Shown piece by piece: positions 53,006 to 62,200 of a DNA stretch of 64,000 nt. Position numbers and translations under genes: made by a program. The DNA is from Hyalangium versicolor. Lineage in GTDB: Bacteria > Myxococcota > Myxococcia > Myxococcales > Myxococcaceae. The stretch's first letter is position 1, and each line of letters begins with the position of its first letter. The notes below the pieces were generated by a model. The model had not been told where the DNA came from. It worked only from the letters and a program-made list of their open reading frames with translations, and searched no databases. The stretch lies in NCBI RefSeq assembly GCF_020103695.1, contig NZ_JAHXBF010000013.1:62001-126000 (forward strand). The letters are read 5' to 3'.

Positions 53006-54547
53006 ATGGCCCGTGTCTTCATCAGCTACAAGCGCGATGTCACGCCGGATCAGGACCTCGCCAACGCCCTGGTCAAGGCGCTCAAGGTCTCCCATGAGGT
53101 CTTCATCGACACCTCCATGCTCGTGGGCGAGAAGTGGGCGGAGCGCATCGATGCGGAGATCCGCCAGGCGGACTTCTTCATCTCGCTGCTGTCCCCGTTC
53201 TCCGTCAACAGTGAGATGGCGCGCACGGAGATCGAGCTGGCGCAGCGGCTCCAGGCGCAGCATGGCCACCCGGTGCTGCTCCCCGTCCGCGTTGCGTACC
53301 ACGAGCGCCTGCCTCCGCCCCTGAGCGGCTATCTCAGCCCCATCAACTGGGCGCTGTGGGAGGGGCCGGAGGACACCTCGAGACTGCTCGAACAGCTCGC
53401 CAAGGCCATGAGCGGAGGATCGCTGCCGGGCTCCACGCCGAGAGCCTCGACGCCCGCGCGTGCTGCTCCCTCGCCCGAGCCATCCCCTGCGGCTCTGCGG
53501 CCGCCCTCGCCGTCCGCGCCGCTGGAGCTGGACGAGACGCTCGAGGGAGCCATGGATACGCAGTCGGCCTTCTACGTGGTGCGCGCCGCCGACACGACGG
53601 TGATGCGGGCCGTCTCGCAGAAGCAGGGAACGACGGTCACCATCAAGGGGGCTCGGCAGATGGGCAAGAGCTCGATGCTGATGCGAGGCCTGGCCGCCGC
53701 GCTTGAGGCGGGCAAGCGCGTGGCCTATCTGTCGTTCCAGGAGTTCGACACGCCCACGCTCGCCAGCGCGGATCTGTTCTTCCAGCGCTTCTGCAACGCT
53801 TTGAGCGACCAGCTCGAGGTAGAGAACCAGGTGGAGGGGTACTGGCAGAAGCCCATGGGGCTCAGCCAGCGCTGCGGGCAGTACATGAGCGGCCATGTCT
53901 TGAAGAAGCTGGATGCGCCGCTGGTGCTGGGGCTGGACGAGGTGGAGACGCTCTTCGAGACGCCGTTCGGCACGGACTTCTTCGGCATGCTGCGCAGCTG
54001 GCACAACAACCGCGCGCTGCCCACCACGCCGGTGTGGAAGAAGCTCGGCATCGTCCTGGTGACTTCGACCGAGCCCTTCCTCTTCATCAAGAACCTGACG
54101 CAGTCTCCGTTCAACGTGGGGCAGACCGTGGAACTGGGAGACTTCGTCCCGGAACAAGTGACGGAGCTCAACCAGAGGCATGGCTCGCCGCTAGCGCAGC
54201 CGCAGGAGCAGGAGCTCTTCTCGCTGCTGGGAGGACACCCGTACTTGATCCGCAAGGCGCTCTACCTGGTGGCCAGCGGGAGCCTGTCGATGGAGGGCCT
54301 GCTCGTCCAGTCGGCGGAGGATCGGGGGCCGTTTGGAGACCACCTGCGCCACCTGCTCTTCCGGCTGGGCAGCCAGCCGCAGCTCAAGGCGGGACTGCGC
54401 GAGGTGCTGCAGCGCAACGCCTGCCAGGACGAGGGCGTGTTCCTCCGGCTGCGGAGCGCCGGACTGGTGCGGCAGGAGGGAACCTCCGTGCTGCCTCGCT
54501 GCGAGCTGTACCGGCGCTATTTCCGTGAGCGGTTGAACATGAGCTGA
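53006..54547 (+). CDS. TIR domain - AAA_35-like ATPase
   Basis: A 513-aa protein. The N-terminal TIR domain (1-125) starts ARVFISYKR and has the candidate catalytic Glu E75 in SEMARTEIELA (W of the usual WxxE region replaced by Met). A Pro/Ala/Ser linker (about 130-170) leads to an AAA-like domain with GARQMGKSS at about 215 and Walker B VLGLDEVETLFE. The ATPase is clearly related to the one in the preceding gene. Bacterial TIR domains are often NAD-degrading or NAD-cyclising effectors. Here it could be the switch-coupled effector of the operon. No transmembrane segment. Confidence 0.87.
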   Translation: MARVFISYKRDVTPDQDLANALVKALKVSHEVFIDTSMLVGEKWAERIDAEIRQADFFISLLSPFSVNSEMARTEIELAQRLQAQHGHPVLLPVRVAYHERLPPPLSGYLSPINWALWEGPEDTSRLLEQLAKAMSGGSLPGSTPRASTPARAAPSPEPSPAALRPPSPSAPLELDETLEGAMDTQSAFYVVRAADTTVMRAVSQKQGTTVTIKGARQMGKSSMLMRGLAAALEAGKRVAYLSFQEFDTPTLASADLFFQRFCNALSDQLEVENQVEGYWQKPMGLSQRCGQYMSGHVLKKLDAPLVLGLDEVETLFETPFGTDFFGMLRSWHNNRALPTTPVWKKLGIVLVTSTEPFLFIKNLTQSPFNVGQTVELGDFVPEQVTELNQRHGSPLAQPQEQELFSLLGGHPYLIRKALYLVASGSLSMEGLLVQSAEDRGPFGDHLRHLLFRLGSQPQLKAGLREVLQRNACQDEGVFLRLRSAGLVRQEGTSVLPRCELYRRYFRERLNMS

Positions 54548-54563
54548 GCCGGAGGGAGGACCC

Positions 54564-57500
54564 GTGACCCCCAGCCCCCTGGAGCTCACCCTTCACCTCG
54601 TCTCAGGAGAGCGCACGCGCGACGCGGACCGCTTCCGCTTCGAACCCCGGGACTACCTGCGGCTACGAGAGGAGGGCATCTCCGCGAGAGCCTCCTTTCC
54701 TTGGGACCATGCGCTGGAGGATCTGGCCAGTCTGGGAACCAGCCGGCCCAGCCCCAACGCGGCCCAGCGGCTCGGGGAGTTGCTGCGCGCCTTTCTCGGG
54801 CCCCTGGGCTGGGCCCAGGACGAGCAACGGTTGCGGCAGGCGCAGGAGTCTGGTCGGCCAGTACGGCTCACCCTGAAGCTGGAGCCCGCCGAGCTGTGCG
54901 TGCTTCCCTGGGAGCTGCTCACGCTGGAGTCCACCGGCCAGGCGCTGAGCGATCTCGATGGCTGCACGCTGTGCTACGAGCGGCCTGGGACGCAGACTCA
55001 TCCCTTTGAGCGATCGCCTCCGCTGGCGGGAGGCCGCATCCTCTTCGCCTGGGCTGGAGACGTGCCCGCCGCTGCGCACCAGCGTGCGCTGACCGAAGCC
55101 TGCGCGAGCGCGGGGTATGACTTTGATCCGAGCCGGGACGTGTTGCCGCATGTAAGCCTCGCTTCGCTCGAGGAGGCGCTGCGAGTCCGCGAGGAGCCGC
55201 TCGCCGCGCTCCACCTGTTGTGCCATGGCACTCCCTCGGAGCCTGGCGCGTATGGCCTCGCCTGGAACTCTTCGCGGATGGATGGAGAGCTGGACGTGGT
55301 GGATGCCGCCTCGCTGCGCGCCGCGCTCGAGCCTCATGCTGGGCGCATTCGCATGGTGGTGCTGTGCGCCTGTCGCGGCGGAGACGCGGGGCTTCCGGGC
55401 AACCACCTGGGCAGCCCGGCTCGCGAACTCCACCGCGCGGGGCTCGCCTCGGTGGTTGCGTCCCGGCTGCCGCTCTCCAAGGCCGGCTCCTTCACGTTCA
55501 CGCGCACGCTCTACGGGGAGTTGCTCGGGCATCACTCCTCTCTGGAGCAGGCGCTGGCAGAGGCCCGCAGGGCGCTGCGGCTCGAGGGGGCTCGCATGGA
55601 TGGGGTCTCGCTGCAGCTCTATGCGCGCGCAGCGGAGGGGCCAGACCTGCGCCCCTTCATCTTTCCGCCATACTGTGGATTGAGGCCGTTCGAACCGGGG
55701 GACCACCGGCGCTTCTTTGGCCGCGAGGCGCTTCGGCAGACGCTGTGCCAGCGAGTGGAGGGGGCTGTGGCGGGAAGGCTCCCAGCATTCCAGGTGATGG
55801 CGGGCGCCTCGGGGAGCGGCAAGTCCTCGCTGCTGCGGGCGGGGCTGCTGCCGGCGCTGTCTCCTGAGCGCTGGGAGATCACCCGCGTGCGTGTGAACGA
55901 GGCGGAGGCGCTGGAGAGGGTGCGCTCAGCGCGCGCCACTCCCGGCAAGCACCGGCTCTTGCTGGTGGATCCCCTGGACGAGGCCTTCACCCTGTTGGGG
56001 GATGATGCGCGCGGAGAGTTGCTGGGCGTGTTGTGGGGTGTTTCGCAGGATCCGGAGCGGGGGGTGGTGGTGCTCTCCACGTTGAGGGTGGACTACCTGG
56101 GGCGATGCGCGGAGGTGCGGTTGGGGGCGGGCGGGCCCCGGCTGGACGCGGTGCTCTTCGCGAGCGAGAGCCTGCTGCTGGTGCCGGGGATGACGGCGGA
56201 AGAACTCCGTGAGGCCATCGAGCGTCCCGCGCGGCAGGAGGGGCTTCAGCTGGAGCGGGGGCTGACGGAGCGGCTCGTGCAGGATGTGGAGCGGCAGCCG
56301 GGAGGACTGCCCTTGCTGGCCCACGCGCTGGAGCGGCTGTGGCAGATGCGGGAGGGACGGTGGCTCAAGCACAGCGCCTACCAGGAGCTGGGCGGCGTGG
56401 CCGGGGCGCTGGCCCAGGAACTGGACCGGCTGTACCTCGGGCTGAGCGAGGAGGAACGGCACCAGTTGCGTCGGCTGCTGGTGGAGCTGGTGGACGTGCG
56501 GGAAGGAGCGATGCCATTCACCTGCCAGCGCGTGGCGAAGCAGCGATTGCTTCCCCTGGGTGAAGAGTCGCGCCGCGCCTTCGAGGTGGCCCTGGGGCGG
56601 CTGGTGGAGGGCCGGGTGCTGGTGCTCGGCGGAGGGGCGCAGGGGGACGAGGTCTTCATCGAGGTGGCCCACGAAGCGCTGCTGCGCCACTGGTGGCCTC
56701 TGGCTGAGTGGATCCGGGAGGATCAGGAGCGGCGGCGCAGACGGTTGGAACTGCGCACGGTGGCGCAGGCCTGGCATGGCCAACGCGCGTCCGCGTACGC
56801 GGAAGACTACCTCCTGCACGGTCGGCGTCTGGAGGATGCATTCGAGTTCCAGCAGGCCTGGCCGGACGAGCTGGACGAGCGGGTACATCAATTCATCAAC
56901 GCGAGCCGGGAGCGGGCGGAGAGTCAGGCGCGGGAGGCTCGCAGGCACCAGGAGCGGCTGCAGGACTTCGCGCGGCTGATCGTGGCGGACAAGCTGCGCA
57001 AGGAGGACCCCACGGCGGCCCTGCTGGTGCTGCTGGAGGTGCGCGAGCCCGAGCAGCACCTGGCGTGGACACAGGCGGCACTGGAGGTGCTCCAGCAGCC
57101 GATCGCCTCGGCGGTGCTGCGAGGCCACCGGGGGCCGGTGGGTGTGGCGGCCTTCAGCGCGGATGGCACGCGGGTGGTGACGGCGTCACGGGATGGGACG
57201 GCACGGGTGTGGCGCTCGGACGGCACGGGACCGCCAGTAGTGCTTGAGGGGCATGGTGGGGAGGTGCTGGCAGCGGCCTTCAGTCCAGAGGGGCGGCGAG
57301 TGGTGACGGCGTCGGCGGATCGGACGGCACGGGTGTGGCGGGTGGAGGGCGAGGCAGCGCCGGAAGTGTTCGTGGGGCACATGAGCGAGGTGGTTGCAGC
57401 GGCTTTCAGTGCGGATGGCACGCGGGTGGTGACGGCGTCGCGAGATGGGACGGCGCGGGTGTGGCGCTCGGATGGCACGGGAGTGTCGGTAGTGCTGCGA

Positions 57501-59216
57501 GGACACGAGCAGGCCGTGGTGGCCGCATCATTCGACTCGGCGGGCGAGCGGGTGGTGACGGCGTCGCGAGATGGGACGGCGCGGGTATGGCGCGTGGATG
57601 GGCGAGGCGCGCTGGCGGTGCTGCCGCACCCGGGAGACGTGCGTGCGGCGATCTTCAGCCCGGATGGGGCGAGGGTGGCCACGGCCTCGGTGGATGGGGC
57701 AGTGCGGGTGTGGCGAGCGGACGGACAGGGAGAGCCCATCCTGCTTCAGAGCGACTCCGGCTTCGTCAACGCGGTGGCCTTCAGTCCGGATGGAGGCTTG
57801 GTGGCGAGCGCGCATGCGGATGGAACGGTGCGCTTGTGGCGAGCGGACGGGAAGGGCGGATGGATGAGGCTGGCCGGGCACACCGGGGAGATCCTCAGAG
57901 TGGCCTTCAGTGCGGATGGGCGGTGGGTGCTGACATCCTCACGGGATGGGACGGCGCGGGTGCGGCGCTCGGACGGGGCGGGCGAGCCTGTGGACCTGAT
58001 GGGACACACAGATGAAGTCCTTGCCGCGAGCTTCAATTTGGACGGGGAGCGAGTGGTAACTGCCTCCAGGGATGGCACGGCGCGGGTGTGGAGGCGGCGT
58101 GGACAGCCTCAGGCGCTCACGCTGCATCGCCGGGCGGGACCGGTGCAGGCCCTGGCTTTCAGCCCTCGGGGAGAACTCCTGGCGACGGCGCACGCGGACG
58201 GCACTGCTCGGGTCTGGCCGCTGCGTGGCAGCGCGGAGATGGTGTTGCTCAAGGGGCATGGCGCGGAACTGCGGATGGTGGCCTTCAGCCCTGGGGGAGA
58301 GCGGGTGGTGACGGCCTCCGTGGATGGGACGGCGAGGGTGTGGCGTGCGGACGGGCAGGGCGATCCCGTGGTGCTCCAAGGGCACACGGGACGGGTGGTG
58401 GCGGCGGCGTTCAGTCCGGAGGGAGAGCGGGTGGTGACGGCCTCGTGGGATGGAACGGCATGGGTGCGGCGTGCGGACGGGAGCGGTGAGCCCGTGGTGC
58501 TTCAAGGCCACACGGAGTTCCTCCGGGCTGCTGTATTCAGTCCTGAAGGAGAGCGGGTGGTGACGGCCTCGGATGATGGGACGGCGCGGGTATGGCGTGC
58601 CGACGGGAGGGGTGAGCCCGTGGTGCTCCGAGGACACATGGGGCGGGTGGTGACAGCGGCATTCAGCCCTGGGGGAGAGCGGGTGGTGACGGCGTCGGAT
58701 GATGGGACGGCGCGGGTGTGGCGCGCGGATGGGACCGGTGAGGCGGTGGTGCTCCGAGGACATGAACAGGCGGTGGTGAGCGCGGAGTTCAGCCCGGACG
58801 GAGCGCGGGTATTGACCGCTTCTCAGGACAAGACGGTCCGAGTGTGGTCCACCGACGGAGGAGGAGAGGCGGTGGTGCTCCGAGGACACTCGGCCCGGTT
58901 CGACTTTGGAGGAACGCGGGTGGTAACGACCGCTGGAGACGGAACGGTGCGGGTGTGGCCTGCGGACGGGAATGGCGAACCCCTAGTGCTCACCGGTAAT
59001 GGGGAGCGCGTGACGGGGACTGCCATCAGTCCCGAGGGGGACATGTTGGCCATCTCCTCAAGTGATGGCAGTGCGCGGGTGTGGAAGTTGGGAATAGACG
59101 CGCTGCGCGAGCGCCTGCGCCTGATGACGAGCGCGCGCTTGGAAGTACGCCAGCGGCAGCGCTACCTGGGCGAACGCCCCGAGGAAGCCCGCAAGGCCCA
59201 CGCTCGCGACGAGTAG
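54564..59216 (+). CDS. CHAT protease - nSTAND1 ATPase - WD40 protein
   Basis: A 1550-aa protein. The N-terminal CHAT caspase-like domain has H221 (LLCHGTPSE) and C270 (VLCACRGGD). The nSTAND1 signature GLRPFEPGDHRRFFGRE (372-388) is followed by Walker A GASGSGKSS (414-422) and Walker B LLLVDPLDE. A helical region follows, then 16 WD40 repeats (about 851-1510), many nearly identical. One (VLRGHSARFDFGG) is about five residues short. The start is GTG 54564, with GGAGGGAGGA just upstream and 16 bases after the TIR gene. The layout is that of an NLR-type receptor with a protease effector. It overlaps the convergent Ig-like gene's 3' end by 191 bases. Confidence 0.88.
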   Translation: MTPSPLELTLHLVSGERTRDADRFRFEPRDYLRLREEGISARASFPWDHALEDLASLGTSRPSPNAAQRLGELLRAFLGPLGWAQDEQRLRQAQESGRPVRLTLKLEPAELCVLPWELLTLESTGQALSDLDGCTLCYERPGTQTHPFERSPPLAGGRILFAWAGDVPAAAHQRALTEACASAGYDFDPSRDVLPHVSLASLEEALRVREEPLAALHLLCHGTPSEPGAYGLAWNSSRMDGELDVVDAASLRAALEPHAGRIRMVVLCACRGGDAGLPGNHLGSPARELHRAGLASVVASRLPLSKAGSFTFTRTLYGELLGHHSSLEQALAEARRALRLEGARMDGVSLQLYARAAEGPDLRPFIFPPYCGLRPFEPGDHRRFFGREALRQTLCQRVEGAVAGRLPAFQVMAGASGSGKSSLLRAGLLPALSPERWEITRVRVNEAEALERVRSARATPGKHRLLLVDPLDEAFTLLGDDARGELLGVLWGVSQDPERGVVVLSTLRVDYLGRCAEVRLGAGGPRLDAVLFASESLLLVPGMTAEELREAIERPARQEGLQLERGLTERLVQDVERQPGGLPLLAHALERLWQMREGRWLKHSAYQELGGVAGALAQELDRLYLGLSEEERHQLRRLLVELVDVREGAMPFTCQRVAKQRLLPLGEESRRAFEVALGRLVEGRVLVLGGGAQGDEVFIEVAHEALLRHWWPLAEWIREDQERRRRRLELRTVAQAWHGQRASAYAEDYLLHGRRLEDAFEFQQAWPDELDERVHQFINASRERAESQAREARRHQERLQDFARLIVADKLRKEDPTAALLVLLEVREPEQHLAWTQAALEVLQQPIASAVLRGHRGPVGVAAFSADGTRVVTASRDGTARVWRSDGTGPPVVLEGHGGEVLAAAFSPEGRRVVTASADRTARVWRVEGEAAPEVFVGHMSEVVAAAFSADGTRVVTASRDGTARVWRSDGTGVSVVLRGHEQAVVAASFDSAGERVVTASRDGTARVWRVDGRGALAVLPHPGDVRAAIFSPDGARVATASVDGAVRVWRADGQGEPILLQSDSGFVNAVAFSPDGGLVASAHADGTVRLWRADGKGGWMRLAGHTGEILRVAFSADGRWVLTSSRDGTARVRRSDGAGEPVDLMGHTDEVLAASFNLDGERVVTASRDGTARVWRRRGQPQALTLHRRAGPVQALAFSPRGELLATAHADGTARVWPLRGSAEMVLLKGHGAELRMVAFSPGGERVVTASVDGTARVWRADGQGDPVVLQGHTGRVVAAAFSPEGERVVTASWDGTAWVRRADGSGEPVVLQGHTEFLRAAVFSPEGERVVTASDDGTARVWRADGRGEPVVLRGHMGRVVTAAFSPGGERVVTASDDGTARVWRADGTGEAVVLRGHEQAVVSAEFSPDGARVLTASQDKTVRVWSTDGGGEAVVLRGHSARFDFGGTRVVTTAGDGTVRVWPADGNGEPLVLTGNGERVTGTAISPEGDMLAISSSDGSARVWKLGIDALRERLRLMTSARLEVRQRQRYLGERPEEARKAHARDE
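57115..59090 (+). repeat. Near-identical WD40-encoding DNA repeats
   Basis: About 16 units of roughly 125 bases encode WD40 blades. Several, notably between 58270 and 58790, share long identical DNA runs such as GAGCGGGTGGTGACGGC and TGGGACGGCGCGGGT. This points to recent unit duplication or gene conversion rather than old blades diverging. By contrast, the WD40 repeats of the gene at 49372 are more divergent. Confidence 0.75.
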
Positions 59217-62200
59217 GCGTGGAACCGCGAGGCGAACAAGGGGACTTGAGCCAACGGCTGCGGAAAGCCGAGGCCACGAGCAACAAGGCCCAGGTGGCGG
59301 GGAAAGCGGGGGCAGTGGTGCAACCCCATCCGTAATGGCTTTTCTGGATGGCAAAAGAGTACTCGGCAGGGGGTAGACTTGTGTTGCCGACTTCATCCAT
59401 GGCTATGGCAGTGACAAGGTGACGTCCGAGGCTCAGTCTAGTAGTTGGTGTGAAACTCCAGGTACCATCTTCTCGGGTTGTAATGAATGCTGCCTTTGCC
59501 TCATTCCCGTCTAACCACACTGACACCCTGCTATCGGCCTCCGCTGTGCCTCCAATGATGGGTGTCTCGGTGTCGACGGAAGACCCAGGCGATGTCACTA
59601 CAGGCACAGCTGGTGGCGAGGTGTCCACGGTGAAGGTGTTAGTGTTTGAGTAAGGACTAGTATTGCCCGCTGGATCGATGGCCTGAACCTTTATCGTGTG
59701 GGGGCTACCATCACTGACCAAAGTCCATTTTTCGAGCGTCCACCTCCATGTTGAATCAGAGATTGTGGTGCCCACCTCCATTTCGTCTACGAACACTTTG
59801 ACGACACTTTCTGCTTCTGCTGTGCCGCTGTAGACGATCGGCTGACTAGTTTTCGAATTGTTAGCCGGTGTGGTGAGCATGGGTGCGGCAGGAGGGATTG
59901 TGTCTATCTCGAAGATGTTGGTGTTGGAGTCTGTGCTGGTATTGCCCGCGCCATCCATAGCCTGGGCTCTTAGTGTGTGAAAGCCGTCTGCGAGCGTCGG
60001 TTGCGGGAAAATCCACACCCCTGAGGCGTTGACTGGTGCAGTGCCCACCCACACGCTATCCACGATCAATGAGACAGTACTGCCTGTCTCTGCTGTGCCG
60101 CTGTAAGCCGGAGTATTGTCGTTGGTCAACGATCCGTTATCTGGTGTGATTACCTGTGGTGTCTTCGGAGGAGTGATGTCTACCGTGAAGGTATTGGTGT
60201 TGGAGTCGGCGCTGGCGTTGCTTGCCCTATCCGTGGCGCGAGCCTTCACTGTGTGCGGTCCATCGGGTAGAACCATTGGAGGCAGAAAACTCCATGCTCC
60301 CGAGATGCTGGCCAGTGCAATTCCTACCTCCTCCCCGTCCACGATTACCGTGATGGTGCTACCCTCCTCTGCTGTGCCGTTGAAATTGAGTCTGTTGATC
60401 GATGAATTGTTGGCCGGCGTAGTGAGCAGCGGTGCATCTGGGGGGGTGGTGTCCACCGTGAAGATGTTGTTGTTGGAGTCGGCACTGGTGTTTCCCGCCC
60501 CATTTGTAGCATGTCCCCTCACTGTGTGGATGCCATCTGTTAGCACTGTTCGCTGCGGGAGAATCCATGCCCCCGAGTTGTTGGCTGTGGCAATGCCTAC
60601 GCCCATGCCGTCCACAATTAGCGAGACAGTACTGCCTGCCTCTGCTGTGCCGCTGTAGGTTGGAGTGTTGTCGTTGGTTGATGAGCCGTTAGCCGGTGTC
60701 GTGAGTAGCGGTGGAGAAATGGTGCCTACCGTGAAGGTGTTGGCGTTGGAACTCGTCCCAGAATTGCCTGCCACGTCCGTAGCAAAGACCCTCACTGTGT
60801 GGGAGCCATTGGTCAGCAGAGTAGTTGAAGTGAAGATCCAGTTTCCTGAGGGACTGGCTGTGGTGATCCCCACTGCGACCTCATCCAAGATCACAGTGAC
60901 AGTACTGTTCGGCTCGGCCGTGCCCGTGTAAGTCGGCATATTGTCGTTGCTCGTCGAGCCGTTCGCGGGAGTCGTGACCACCGGCGCCGCAGGAGGCACC
61001 GTATCCACCATGAGGGTGTTAGTGTTCGAGTCCACGCCTATGTTGCCCGCCACATCTGTGGCCTGTGCCTTCACCATATGTGAGCCGTCCGCCAGCGGCG
61101 TGGCAGGCGTGTGGCTCCAGTTACCCGAGGCATCCGCCGTCGCAGTACCCACCGAAGTGCCATCCACGAACACCGTGACGGTGCTGTTGGCCTCCGCCGT
61201 CCCGCTGTAGGTCGGTGTGTTGTCACTGGTCGTCGAGCCATTGGCGGGAGTGACCACCACCGGCGCGGGAGGAGGCGTGGTGTCCACCGTGAACGTATTG
61301 GTGTTCGACTGCGGGCTCACGTTGCCTACGGCATCCGCCGCCGTGGCGCTGACCGAGTGCACCCCATCCGCCAGAGCCGGGGTCGGCGTGAAGCTCCAGT
61401 TGCCCGACGCGTTGGCCGTGGTCGTTCCCACCGGCGTCCCGTCCACGATCACCGTAACCGTGGTCCCAGGCTCCGCCGTACCGCTGTAGGTAGGCGTATT
61501 GTCATTGGTCCTCGAGCCGTTGGCCGGAGTGACAACCACCGGAGCAGCGGGAGGCACCGTATCCATCGTGAACGTGTTGGTGTTTGAGTCCGAACCCGTG
61601 TTGCCCGCCGGATCCGTGGCCCGCGCCTTCACGGTGTGCGGGCCATCGGCCAGCGGCGTGGTCGGCGTGAAGGTCCAGTTGCCCGAAGCATTGGCCGTAG
61701 TGGTGCCCACCACAACTCCATCCACGATCACGGTGACCGTGCTGTTCGGCTCGGCCGTGCCCGTATAGTCCGGCGTACTGTCCTTGGTCGTCGAACCATT
61801 CGCGGGAGCCGTGACCACCGGAGCCGGCGGAGGCGTGCTGTCCACCGAGAAGGTGTTCGTGCTGCTCGGGGAGCTCTGGAGGTTCTGCGCCGTGTTGATC
61901 GCGACGGCGTAGACGGTGTGGGTACCCTCCGCCAGGCTCGTGGGCTGCGTGAACGTCCAGTTGCCGGTGGAATCCGGAGTCACGCGCGTCAGCTCGACGC
62001 CATCCACATAGATGATGACCTCGGTGCCCGCCGGATAGGGCAGGGCCAGCGTGCCGGTGTACGTGGGGGTGTTGTCATTGGTGCTGGAGCCGTTCGCCGG
62101 CGTCACCACGACCGGCGCGGTCAGCGGCGAATAGCAGTCCGCGAGCAGCGTATAGGCCCCGTTCCCGCCCGACGTCGCACCGTACTGCTCTCCCCCCGCG

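Noticed and set aside
57115..59090. CRISPR-like or satellite repeat
   Set aside because: The units encode WD40 blades in one continuous frame with no spacer structure.
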